This document shows, piece after piece, positions 36,201-47,700 of a stretch of 64,000 bases of DNA. Under the pieces are notes generated by a model. That model searched no databases. It was not told the DNA's origin and worked only from the letters and a program-made list of their open reading frames with translations. The DNA comes from Nereocystis luetkeana (taxonomy: Eukaryota > Sar > Phaeophyceae > Laminariales > Laminariaceae). The DNA is taken from positions 11,341,938-11,405,937 of the forward strand of contig JARUPZ010000008.1 of NCBI GenBank assembly GCA_031213475.1, read 5' to 3'. Every line of letters begins with the position of its first letter. Positions within the stretch are counted from its first letter, which is position 1. Both the position numbers and the translations under genes were made by a program.

Positions 36201-39200
36201 AAAACCGGTGGATGCCTTCTTCCACCGCGAATGACAAAAAACAAAATTACGAATGCACGGTGGCGTGCAGACTTTTCCACGCTTCAGACAGACAGATCAT
36301 GATCTATCTATCAACAGATCATCTAGTCCCTCGCCTGCCGTTGTGAGAGATTGGGCAGGATCTGTTTAAGTACAGATCCTACACAGAAAACGTTGGCTAG
36401 ATCGTTAGGAATATACTGCTCCCACCCAGCAACATTACGCGAATCCTAAAAAATCAGGAAAATATCTGCCTTGAAGGATTCACGTCACTAAGTGGGATTC
36501 GATTATTCGTCCGAGGTGTGGAAGCTTCCAAGGATGTGTCATGCCCGCAGCGACCGTCGGACTTCAGCCGCGCCTCTTGCGCGCTAAGCAAGAAACTACG
36601 AACAGTGAACAACACATCCCAACAGGCGCTGTCGCGGTCATCTGTTGTGTGGTGCATTCTAAGGCAAGGCAAAGACTCACCATCGGCGAAGCTGATGGGC
36701 TCGACGGCATCGGCTAGCTGCGCAATGTCCGAAGTGCTGAGGTCCGCTCTCTTAAGGATGCTCACCTGGTGTGGAAATGACGCGGGCGCCAGCGCACAGG
36801 AGGGACGAGGGTATCAGAGAAGCATAGACCGTAACTTACACCAGGTATTGCACGAGATAATGTTGGACGCTCGTTATGTTGCGCAGGTATACCGGCACCA
36901 TACAGGGGGTTGGGGGGGGGGGAAGAGCAGACACGTGCTTTTTGCGAATGTGTATTTGGATCCACTACATTTCCTTACCCCTATCATGTTTACTCACTAA
37001 CGAAGTTTGGGAATATGGCAGAACGAAAACAGGCATTATGCTACGCACAAAAACGCTGAGCAAAACGGCTATTCCCAGCGATGAAAGCCTCCAAACGCAT
37101 CGCGAAATGAAAACGATGCCACTGTTTCTATCCGTCTGAGGCTAGTCACTTCGAGCATCGATGTGAGCCTCTTCGGAGCCTATCAAGCCCCGTGGCTCGC
37201 GCGAAGGCTTACAACGGCGTGTTGCAACGAACGAAGCTTCCCGCCGTCTCCCACAATGTCTCTCTGGGCTTTTGGTTTTAGTTAGACCACCGGCGGTGGT
37301 CGTCAGGAATAAACTGCGCCGCCCATTAGTGGCAACCAAGGTTTTCTAAATTAAGTGCAACGGGCGAGGAAGTTGGGCTGTTCCTGGAAAGGCATACGGC
37401 CGGGATACCTGATCTCCGCCATCAAGCTCTATTCGCTCATTCTGTCTACGAGAATCCTCATTCTCGCGTGGTACTACTTTGGTTAGTATACGAAGCATGG
37501 CTTCAATTTCCCCAGGGGAGTTTCGGGATTGCGCTCGGGTATCAGCCACAACAATTACGGCAACCTTTTGCTACTCGTACAGTGCTTGTAACTGCAAACA
37601 CATTCCTACACTGATTCCAAGTAGTTTGCTGCAAAAACGCGGGACCAGGTACAAATAGAATACATAATAAAAGGTCCTTACTGTAGTAAAGTTGGGGCAC
37701 CTCTGCTGTAATGGTTGTGATCTTCGTACTCACGTTGGCGAGGAACACTTCATACTTCTGGCGGCGTTGCCGCCCGGCCTCCAGAATAGTGTGGCGGAAG
37801 GTGGTGCGGTCCAGTGCCCACACCAAACATCCTGTAACAGCCTGCTCGCAGTTTTTGCGTTGAGGCGTGCGAGACGTGTTACACATGCGAAGCATTAGAT
37901 GCGTGGGAGACGCGTGATTCTGGGAGCGTCGTCGTCGTCGTTTGTTGTTTTTATTTGTTTATGACGCCGTGCGCTTGGACTACCCCTCAAAATCATGTTG
38001 AAGTTCTTTGTTTCCTATCAGCGAGCGTCTAGCTGTGTGGGTGCTCATTTTGAGCGGTAAAAAGCTATAATATATAGGAGGTCTAGGCATACGAAAATTA
38101 CCAACAAGATAAGAATATCAAGCAGGTACACTGCGTGCCCACTTTACATCAAGCGTCGGCACGAAGAGGCAGCACCGACATCGGCGCTGAGGGTTCGGCA
38201 AAGAGCTTCCACCCTTTCCTAAAGACAAGCGCGAGGTCCAGCACCGACCCCACTAGTACCGAACGGGCACTACAACGCCCTACACTGCAGCGGCGGCACA
38301 AATAGTTAAACAGTAATCATTTCGACGGGTACCTTAATCGGCCTACCACGATGTTGTTGCCAACATCCAGCAATGTTCGAGACCACTCTCGTAAGCTAGG
38401 AGGTATTGTATTTGGCGGAGTGTGATATATGTCAAAGTCCAACGAACGGCCACCCCTTTGTTTTTACTTCCCACCTTAACGGTAGCTGTACGCGGCGAGT
38501 TGTACATGAGGGCTAACTCTCCGAAGGCGTCTCCGGGTTTCAGCGTGCGGAGGGATTGCCCGTTGTTTTTCCCAGCGATGAATACCTGCCACACGAGGGG
38601 ACGGCGACAAAACATGGGCACACGCCCTGCACGGTAAGCAGTATCTCGGCCTTTCGACGTACATCGCGGCGAGTGTAGCCAAACCCTGCAGCTTGCTGCG
38701 TTCTAACGTAACAACGTGTCCCGCCGATTTTTGGCGGGTTTGTCCATGATTGTCTCTAGAACTTCATTCCTACAGCACTACCACCGTACCGTGCAGACGG
38801 GTACTACCTATGAGCTGTGCTATACCTGTAGCTCGCCCGAGCCCGTCACGTAGAAGAAGTCTCCCGGACCACCTTCGTTGATTACCGCGTCTCCAGACAG
38901 ATACCGCTTCTCTTCCATGGAATCTACTACCTGTGGGATGTTCGAAACAGCGTACCGCGACAGGAGACCCCACAATTGACAACGGCGCGGAACATCACGG
39001 GGGGGATGGGCGTACACGCATACGCTTGAACTCCAAACTGCAAAAAAGCATGGGCATACACCTATTCGCAGGGTCTGCTGGTGGTGGGGGTTTTGTTATG
39101 TCGAGTTCTCAACGTTACCGGTAATTTCGTTGACAGAGCGGAGCTGCAGTAGAACTACTTATATATGTGCTACGCGAACGCCTGTGAAAACATCCACCAC

Positions 39201-40763
39201 CCAAGGAAACTTCACGAGAAGTGGCTGAACCTTGAACTAGAGAGAGCAAGCGTCCACTCCAGACGGCCAGGAAATGCCGTCCGCTGCAGAAGAAACAGTG
39301 TCGCCGTCAAGGTGAAACTCGTTTCTTCGAGGGACGGACTACAGCGATTGGTCAAAGATGAGGTAGGCGGGCGAAACAGACAACCCGACATACGAAAAAC
39401 AGGACCCGCCATGAAATTACCATCAAGGCTAACACCACGACCAATCAACAGGGAACAAGACAACGCGTGGCTGACCTCCTTACGCTGGTCCTCGTCGAGG
39501 GAGGAGAAGAGGAAGCACCGGCTGATGGCCTTCTCAATGTCCTTCAGCTGGGCCTCTGTCTTCGGAATTACTTTCTTGACACGCGGCACCTGTCACGTTG
39601 TTGTTCAGCCGTGCCGGGGGGGCCCACGCACAGGCACGGTTGAGATCCGACGGCCTACGCCACCCACTGCGCACTGCGTATTTTGCTTCCCATATTTGTG
39701 TTTTACGTCTCGTTTTGCGGTGGATAAACGCGGCACGTAGAACTTCCAGCGAGAAGTTCAGCAAACCTCATCATCGCCTGCAGCGCAGGACGCCTTGTTC
39801 GTTTTACATAGGATAAACCACCAAGCTACTCAGTCAGCTTTAAAACGAAAACACCTACTGAGACGAAGAAAACAGGCATCAAGATAATGCTAGGCTGAGA
39901 TTGACAGGAAGTTACGAACTTTATCGGGCAGTTCATGGGTCAGGAGACTTCCAATCTCTCACGAGTCGGGTCGGGTCGGATCGGATCGGGTCTGGTTAGG
40001 TCGGGTCGGGTCAGGAGGTCTTCAAAAACAATATCACTCGTCGGCTCGGGGTCATGTTCGGTGACCCGACCCGACCCGACCCGACCCGACCCGCGAAGTT
40101 TGACCCGACCCGTAAACAATCCTGGAAGTTTGGGAGCCGATACACGAAAGGTGGGGTAAAAAGCGCCCTTTCTCAAGCAAATAAGATGTAGAACCCAGCC
40201 TGGGGCAGTACTTTGGCTTCTTTGGTAGCACAGTGTATTGGAAACGCTGCCTATGTGCGGCTGCAGACGTATTCGCACCAACAGCGACCGGTGACGCGAC
40301 GATGCCGGCTGAACGGCCGGACTCAGTCTACGAGACCCACTGTCGTGCTTCATTGCACGCTTCGTACTTGCGGTTGAAGTGGATACAAACTCCGACCAAG
40401 TTTCGTATCGGCTTGCTGACGTGCGAGAAGCGTATCAATGACGGGATGATATGTTGCGCTACGACCCCATTTTTGACCTAACCACCAACCGCTGCTGCTG
40501 CTGCGTGGTTGTTGCACTCTGCCACAAACAGCAGACGTCGTGTGTTCGTCTTGGGTGGAAGGGATAGCCTACTCAACTGAGCCAGCCCTTCTTCACGAAG
40601 GCACTCGTGGTAATCCTTCTAGGGAGCACTTTTGTCGATCCTCGTGTTTGTTTACCTTTGAGGTGTCCACCTCGGCGCTAACGCTGACACGTCGACGGCG
40701 ATTTACGGCGCCCTTAGGCATAGGAGATGGAGGGTTGTCTGGGGTGTCGGCCGCGGGTGGCTC
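33182..40763 (-). CDS. Cyclic-nucleotide-dependent kinase regulatory subunit (PKA-R-like), multi-exon
   Basis: In PKA this subunit holds the catalytic subunit inactive until cyclic nucleotide binds. Exons in order of transcription: 40763-40656, 39589-39476, 38930-38826, 38585-38475, 37841-37734, 36765-36681, 35505-35377, 34680-34565, 33268-33182. All phases agree. The protein has an RRRRVSVSAEV inhibitor/autophosphorylation site, then KVIPKTEAQL and AISRCFLFSSLDEDQ, CNB domain A, CNB domain B, and a C-terminal GPCEDILK helix as in PKA-R. A TAA at 33184-33182 follows directly. No kinase domain follows within the window, so it is not a PKG. Both phosphate-binding cassettes read PRTATV, the Thr form found in PKG. 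Its N-terminal (docking/dimerisation) exons lie upstream and are only tentatively seen. The gene converges with the + strand unit to its left. Confidence 0.94.
34565..36765 (-). CDS. Cyclic-nucleotide-binding domain B exons
   Basis: Exons 36765-36681, 35505-35377 and 34680-34565 make up CNB domain B. They read VSILKRADLSTSDIAQLADA, VEPISFADG, DTIIQEGESD, FYIVETGEVRAY, SHLGPG, EYFGEKALVDHTPRTATVR and FERLM. The PBC Glu and Arg are both present, so nucleotide binding is expected. FGEKAL and RTATV resemble PKG site B more than PKA-R, while the following GPCEDIL resembles PKA-RI. The donor after 34565 (gtaaga) is canonical. Confidence 0.93.
36266..36400. repeat. Dispersed repeat family E, copy 1
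   Basis: Contains CAGATCATGATCTATC, CAGATCATCTAGTCCCTCGC, CTGCCGTTGTGAGAG and GCAGGATCTG, like the two copies at 48.4-48.8 kb. It lies in the intron between regulatory subunit exons 36681 and 35505. Confidence 0.65.
37734..39589 (-). CDS. Cyclic-nucleotide-binding domain A exons
   Basis: Exons 39589-39476, 38930-38826, 38585-38475 and 37841-37734 make up CNB domain A. Features are FLFSSLDEDQRKE (N3A helices), GDAVINEGGPGDFFYV, TLKPGDAFGELALMYNSPRT (phosphate-binding cassette with the sugar-contacting Glu and phosphate-contacting Arg), LVWALDRTTFRHTI and the B/C helix RQKYEVFLAN. The acceptor at 37842 (GAGCAG) is preferred over a later ttacag because only the former keeps phase. The result reads ATVK-AVTGCLVWALDR, typical of the family. 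Confidence 0.93.
39960..40115. repeat. (GGGTC)n / (GACCC)n inverted pentamer arrays
   Basis: The left array (about 39964-40013) is GGGTC-type with GGATC variants. The right array (about 40060-40112) is the complementary GACCC type. They are separated by about 45 bases. The whole can fold into a long hairpin. It lies in the intron between regulatory subunit exons 40656 and 39589. Confidence 0.85.
40656..40763 (-). CDS. Regulatory subunit exon with RRxS inhibitor site
   Basis: 36 codons from a GAGCAG acceptor to TCAAAG|gtaaac. A Pro-rich acidic linker leads to KGAVNRRRRVSVSAEV. Arg-Arg-x-Ser-x is the sequence that occupies the catalytic cleft in PKA regulatory subunits. With Ser (not Ala or Gly) at the phospho-acceptor position it is a substrate-type site, as in RII. 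The reading frame stays open upstream to about 40895, so the 5' border is the best guess and not certain. Confidence 0.9.
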
Positions 40764-41949
40764 CTGCTCGGACGGGGGAACGAACAAAAACGCGAGCGGG
40801 GTACGGGGTACAGGGGGGCGTCTAGGCGTAGAACCTATCATTATCGTAAAAGTAGGTGGGAGGGGTGAGATTTGCCTGAATACGTTGGCAGACACACATA
40901 TGGTAGGTGCTCTAAACAGCCGAGCGCGGGAACGAGGTGGCGAGGAGGGGATCGTACAGGAGGACGGTCTCGAGGTCAGGGTTGGGGCTGGGGGTACATT
41001 GTTTTAGCTGCCCTCGATTATGTGCGGTCGTTCCGCCTACAATGTGTGCGTTGCAATCGTCTACGTAGGGTGCTCGTTTTTCGCCCTCTCGACTGTGAGG
41101 GGGGAAATAAAAGATACAGACCTCGCGAAAAGTACCGGACGTTTTGTAGGTCCTCTCTGCTCGTGATATTTTCGATCTACAATCGGGCGTCCTGCAGGGG
41201 CTTGGGTATGCTCATAGAGTACCACCGGTTTGTCCGAATCTATAAGAAACGAATAGGGCTTCGGCGCGAAGATTTCGGCCGTTTTACAATGTGGTTGCTT
41301 CGTCGTGTCCTTGCGTCCTCGCCGGGGAGTGCGATTGAAATACTTCTATTGACCGCTTGGATGGACTCATCTGCTCTTGCTTCTGGGAGGCGTTGGCTCT
41401 TACAGCGCAAGCTATCAACTAGACCTCGTTCTCGCGCGGATACTCGTACTGGAGGATACTGGCTGGGTTTCTCGGTTTCTCGAACGCCAATGAAAGCTTG
41501 AGCAGTCCGTCGGGGGTACGCCGTATACTTTTTGCAGTCCTTGTGAATACGTTTAGAGACGCTTGACCACAGGGAACAGGTGGTTTGCCGTGTATACACT
41601 ACATGTAGGCTTTCACTGTGCTCACATTGCTGCAGCTCTACGTAAATCCTACCGTACGTAAAACCTACCGTATTATCAGCACCTTGTAGCTTCCAACAAG
41701 CTTTGACTCCTCGTATCTACTCGTGTTGGGTATGCCGTCGTCAATACCAGTGCAGTGGTAGTGGTGAAGCATCATGCCAGGAGGGCTGTAAGTATAGCCG
41801 CGCCGTACTCGTGTCAGCAGCGTACCACTGGTGACCGCAATACGTAGAGTACTTCCGACAAGTTAACCGTAGCACTCAAGTGCTGTCGTACTGCGCAAAT
41901 GCAGGATTAAGGCAATGGGTAGTGCACTGGTAGCGCCGTGCGGGCTTAC

Positions 41950-42002
41950 CTCGTCTTCAGTCTTCGGTTGCTTGACTCCCATGGCAGCCTTGACGCGAGA
42001 GG
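41950..42002 (-). CDS. Candidate 5' exon A of the regulatory subunit (MGVKQPK...)
   Basis: An exon-like segment with acceptor gcccag, an internal ATG at 41982-41980, 11 codons beginning MGVKQPKTEDE, and a canonical donor (GAG|gtaagc). It ends in phase 0, which suits the exon at 40763. The acidic end also runs naturally into its Pro/acidic linker. It resembles candidate exon B in sequence and length. The assignment to this gene is inferred. Confidence 0.4.
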
Positions 42003-42304
42003 CTGGGCCACGGGCGGGCTGCCGGTGCAGCCGGTTTCGCGTCCAAACGTACACGGTTGGCAAAGCGACGCGTGCAGGTACATTTTAGGGCCGAGGTATG
42101 CCATGGTGTCTACTGATTTGCCAACTTTCCCTGAGAAGCGCACGTACCCCTCATTCTTGTAGCTGAAGACCCGTCAACACAAGACCTATTTGTTGCTCTC
42201 TTCAAATGGTACAAGGTCGATCAGGCTTGAAGGCGATACAGCTGTCACATCGCACACTCGCAAGGAACGCCCCCTTGTCACCCAGAAGAGCAACGCGGAC
42301 TCAC

Positions 42305-42375
42305 CCCATCATCGTTTTTGGAGTGTCTCGCTCCCATGGCACAGCCCTTACGCGCAAGAGTGTGCAGCGACCGGA
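42305..42375 (-). CDS. Candidate 5' exon B of the regulatory subunit (MGARHSK...)
   Basis: An exon-like segment with acceptor gagcag, an internal ATG at 42337-42335, 11 codons beginning MGARHSKNDDG, and donor GGG|gtgagt. G-x-x-x-S-K after Met fits the N-myristoylation consensus if this ATG is the start. The 33-base coding part aligns with that of exon A, and both have the same entry and exit phases. That suggests a diverged exon duplication or alternative first exons. Confidence 0.4.
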
Positions 42376-44037
42376 CTGCTCGCGGCAACCGCCACGACGC
42401 CGCGTTGACATGAGAAGGATTGGCAAGGAACGGTAGGTACATATGGGTAATTATCATTGATTGCGCAGGTCGTTCCGGCAATTACTTTCTGTGGGCATTC
42501 CGCCTGTCATGAGCAGAAAACCTGCGATAGCGTACGTCGTCATCGCACTTCGTGCGATGGACCAACGGCGGGGGTCTGGACAAGCACAAAGTATCCATTG
42601 TTTCGCCGTATTCTGGCCGCAGACAAAACAACACAGCGGTGGGCATACCCCTCTGCAGGCACCGCGGTATGCACAGCAGTAGGAAGGCCGACCTCCACCG
42701 CCCCAGAACGTCTACGACCTGGTACGTAGTATATGTACCTAATAAAATGACTGCAGTCTGCGAAGTGCGCGTAATAAAAATAGTTTATTTTCGGGCTCGT
42801 ACGTACGTACGGTTGTACCGTACGCACAACGCACATGCGAGGTATTTGTGCTTTGCCACCCATTTTGCTTAGTCCCAAGCATGCATGCATAACCTAACGC
42901 CACGATTTATGCCTCCTGCGACGGCGATATTCTCGCGAGATTTTGTTCAAGCTCGTGACCTCAGGTGGGGAGCAACGCCCCCGAAAGTCACAAGTAGACC
43001 CCGCGAAGTCACAAACCAGGAGGGCTACTCGTTTTCGTCCGTGTGCCGTATCGTACTCGTACTGAGAGCAATATGATATAACCGTATTCAAAAGAAGAAA
43101 ACCGAGTACCGGCCTACCAGGGAGACTTCCACCGTAGATACTGGCAGTCAATACCTTGCACTACAGCAGTGGACGAGAGTCACAGAATGTGCCGTCGTCC
43201 CGTCCAGACATTTGGCCATTCCTAGGGGAACCTAATAGAGACATCGTGTCTTACCGGGCGGGGAAATCGACCAATCTCAGGCAAAAGCTCGACTGCTTTG
43301 CGAGAAGTATAGCGAGGAGTCTTTGGGCCGGCTTTGTCTCACCGCTCTGTTTTGTTGTCTCGAGGACGAAGGCGGCTTGTTTCCAGAAAACTGCTGGCTC
43401 GCCCGCGAACGGTTTTGCCCCAGGAAGATGGTCACAAGACAGACTGCACCCCTTGGAGAGCGGAGTTGATGGGGGCTTCCCGATGTTCCGCCTTCTCACG
43501 AACCCTTATCGCCGGCTCGTGTCTGGCTCGTGTTCTTGTGTTTTTACCTGTTTGCCATGTCGGAGTTTGGTCGGCCTGAAAAAACAACGACGGTTTCAAT
43601 TTCGAGCGGAGTTTATATAGAAGACATCCATTTTTGCACATGTGGAACTCCTTCTCTCGCTTTTATCGAGCAAAAAAGTAGTTGGTGTTGTGTCAGCCAG
43701 CGGGCGATGCTCGCGACGAGCGTGGCACCAGGAAGGAGGGCGCAATGAGCTGGCTGTCTTCAGTTATATCAGCTTCCCAGGAGAACCGGCGCAGTGATCA
43801 GCTGTCGCAGGGCAGACAGGTAGAGTAATACCAGCGTGCGTCGTTTGAGCAAAGAACATTCATCGCTGTTGCTCGAGAAAAGTTTGGTGTGGGAGTCTTG
43901 CTTGATGAACTACCTGGTACCAAATACCAGTACGTACGAGTATGTAGTATGAATAGTCTTAAAGTGTGATACTGGTAACCTCCAAGAACTCCAGCATAGT
44001 TTGCCCTCCTAGTTGCGGTAGGTGCCCAGCTTGAATA

Positions 44038-44062
44038 CTGCACTGCACTGCACTGCACTGCT
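44038..44062. repeat. TGCAC pentamer repeat
   Basis: About five tandem units of CTGCA. No gene is seen around it. Confidence 0.9.
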
Positions 44063-45190
44063 CCGACCCAAAAGCGGTGAACATGTTTGCCGAGGTAACC
44101 CGACGATAGCATGGGAGGATGCCGCTCTTTCGTCTTGGTAGCGACACGTTGTACGTCGCCAGTACGCCAATGCGGTTGAAGGTTGGGTTCAAGAGCTCAC
44201 ACACTCACACACCGGCATGGACAACTGCTGCACAAGTGCTATGCGCTGTGTTTTGCGACCTGCGTTCGACTGTCACGTATTATTGCAACAGACGAGGTCT
44301 CGAGACTTATCACACTTTGAAGTGGCAGAAGCGTTTGAAGGCCGAGATGCAATTTCCCCCTAGAAAACTGGCTGCATGTTTGTTTTGGCCGTGGCGGTTG
44401 CGCCCGCATGGCCGCATACCCTCTGGCTCCCTGAGAAACCGGCTGTCCGAACGAACTACGGAGTACTACGACAGTAACTGCTGTACGACCTCATCGCCGT
44501 GTGCTGATGCTTGCATGCACTTATTAATAGTTACCTTGCCTGTGTACGTGTGGGGCGCTGATATACTCTTATACTCATGCGTACCAGTATAAAATATAGC
44601 GTACCTTTCGGTGTGTATGGTAGGTATCGTTTTGATGAGTTTTTTATCTTCTTTACAACAGCATTAATAGCAGCAGCACCAGATACGGCAAATGCCGCAG
44701 GTTTGATTCAGTTGAGTATTACTCAATTTACAGCTCACCAGACGCCAGCTTCTCCTATTTATACGTGTGTACCTGGTACTTGTTTATGACGTAGGTACAG
44801 CCCCTGTGCGCTATACCTGGTATATGGCAACTGAAATGCCAGTACTGCTCTATTAATAGACCATTAATAGTGCGTTAAGGCGGTGGCTTTACGGTACAGG
44901 TACAGTCAGTAGTTCCGGTACGGCGTTGCAGGGTACTTGCCGAGAGCAACTGGTTTTCCACCGCATGGCCATAAGGTAGGCACGCACGTAGGCACTGCCC
45001 GACTGCATGACCTGTCAGCCCCTCTGCTACTGCTGTAAATACTGAAATTAAAATAATTGACCTGATAATGGCAAAGCATTCAGAGGGGTTCCTCTCGCGA
45101 GTCCCGGCGACACTTGCTAGGAGTTTCATGGATTGCTGTGCACAGGACGCGTACGTATCATACAGCAGTAGGTGATCGGTACCGACACCA

Positions 45191-45352
45191 TATTACTGGC
45201 TGCTGTACCTGGGTCGCGAGTAGTTGTAGAGCTGCGAACTCTCTATGATACTGCTGTACGCTCTCCCTGCGTATTACTGGCTGCTGTACCTGGGTCGCGA
45301 GAAGTTGTAGAGCTGTGAACTCTCTATGATACTGCTGTACGCTCTCCCTGCG
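45191..45352. repeat. 81-bp tandem duplication
   Basis: Two copies, 45191-45271 and 45272-45352, start TATTACTGGCTGCTGTACCT and end CTCTCCCTGCG. They differ at only a few positions, so the duplication is recent. Confidence 0.92.
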
Positions 45353-47700
45353 TCTTGTGTCGTACAGATCACCCGATATGCAGGGTCTACCGCTTCCCTT
45401 GTGTTGTCAGTGATCCTTGGCATGCACGCGGGCTTTGTTAGCGGTGCTGCATCCCGACGCACCGGCCCGACGCATTCGTGGCCGCCGCGCATGTCGTACC
45501 TTTATTCGTAGGGACGTACTAGGAATGGGCTGTGAGCTACGAGTATTGCAGGAGTTGGCAGCAGTATGGTCTGATGGCCATGGTGTTACACATTGATCAG
45601 CCTACGTACCAGCGCACCGAGATATTGGTACAGGTGTATAAAAGCATGAAAACTGAATCGGGTTTTGGTCTCGAATAAGCGGGGGGGGGAAAAAGCACTG
45701 ACGAGACCCAAAGCTGAGTTTAGCGGAGGTCGGGTTAAGCCTTGAATTGATTAACCTTTTGCCACGGGGAGGCTCCACATCCAGCATGCCAGATTATTTA
45801 CAGCAGCTTGTCGGATGAAATGTCGGTACTACTGCTGTAGATGATTGACGGGCTACATGCAGAGCCAAAAGCGTGTTCTCACTTGAACTACTACTCCGTA
45901 AGTAGGGTACGTGGACTGCTTGAGAGATGATGGAATCTAGGCCCGAAAATGAGGTTGAAAATCGGCGGATTTGGGAGTAAAAACTATCCGTCGTGACAGA
46001 GCCCAGCAGCTAACGTCACTGGGAATTCAAAGTGTTTTATCCCCGAAAACGCAGTTAAAAGCCTCATCGCGTTTTTCTAAAGAAAGGGTGGCTTAAGGGC
46101 GGGGGTGTTCATTTTTTATATCCCCGTTTTTTTCGAGGGGTTTCCATTTTTGCCCCGTCCCCATCTTAATTTTCCGACCAAGCGTTGCTTCGACTACAAA
46201 AATGTGTTTTCATGCCGCCAGGGGCCGGGCGGCACCATTGAGATGCCGATTTAGTTTTGGTAGACGATTTCTAAGTTTCAGCTCGAAATGGCACCGGTGG
46301 TAACCAGAAAACAGAGCTGATGGTTGTGACGAGAAGACGACTTCTTCTGGCGAAGCTGGCCTATGTACGGCATCATGGCAGCAATGGAAAGTACGAGTGT
46401 GATCAGCGTCCTTACGTATGCCATTTCTGTGCCTTTTGTTAGGCTGTGTGAAAAAAAGTTTGGCCATTGCGTAGAATCGAATTCGGCTAGCGAGATTTTG
46501 GTCCCCCTTCAGCCTCCAGAATGCAGGGGACTTTGGTGAGCTCGGTGCAACTCGATAGGTCGCGCCGAAGCAAACAGGTCCATCGTGTAGGCTTAGTGAT
46601 GTCCTGGAGGTGGTGCGGTCCACGTCCCCGGACGGGCTTGTGTAGCAGGAGTTATGGCCTGTTTGAGTACCGTTTCCTGGGAAGTGAAATATGCAAAGGC
46701 AAGAAATTACGCCTTTGCCAATGTCACGACGACTCCATCTCACGGCAGATGCCACCGTGGAGTTTAAGCTTCCTTCAGCCCGACGGTGCAACGCCCGCGC
46801 GCATCCCTCTGCCGTGTGTTGGAAGGGCGTGACGTCCGGCCGGCGCCATGTCGCAGTCGTTGTAGAAGCTGATGGGCGTGGTGAAGATTTCATTGGGAGT
46901 GACGAGGGAGTCATATTCTCCCCTCGTTCCCGCACACTAACGCCTCGTATCTGCACCAGCACCATCCAGGGTGCGCAGCTCCTACAGTAGGAAGCTGGCC
47001 TTTGGGGAACGGCTGGCTTATGACCTGATTCAGCGCGTTTAATGGTTTGGTGTGGGCGGTTTTTCGAAGGCACCGGCTTTCTCAGCTTCTCGGGTACCGG
47101 ATGCACCTGCGAAAGGATCCGAAACGCCCAAACGACGGTATTTGGTATGGGAAATGTTGTACTCGTATGTACTCGTGGTATGTATTATGCCAGGTATCAA
47201 ATCCTGCAGAGTTTTTTTCTTTTTTCCTTCGTCTTTTTTGTTTTGTTTTTTTCAAAGTTTTCCCCTCAGAAGCACGAAGAGCGAAGCAGTAAAAACAGGG
47301 ATTTTTATGAACCGAAGCGAAATATAAGAATGCCTCCACAAATGCAAAGCCCCTCGCCACACCTCTCCCTCCCAGAACAACCCCTTCAGAATTTCGCCCT
47401 GACTTTTGTTTCGGAAATTGGGCCAGACACAAGCTACTGTACATCAGTCTAGCACTAAAATTATTGGGAGCTGCTTCGAGGCTTCACCAGCCCACCAGAC
47501 CTAGCGAGCCGTGGTGCAACAGGCCCTCGGCTAGCCGCCCGTCCACGACGGCAACTATTCATATCAACAACAGCAACAATATCGCCCCCCCCCGGCCCCA
47601 AGACTGCACCGTCTCGGTTCTGCCTCTTGCCTCTGCGTACGATCTGCTCATCATCACATCCTTACCCGCTACCCTCACCCCTTCCCCCATCTCCCGACAG

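Larger units (their letters stand above)
42376..47700. other. Region between regulatory subunit and RUN-RhoGAP gene; 5' parts unresolved
   Basis: It should hold the promoters and first exons of the two divergent genes, but I cannot identify them. It contains the 81-bp duplication, a TGCAC repeat, and a 298-codon open frame on the - strand (46210-47106) with no recognised domain. Confidence 0.4.
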
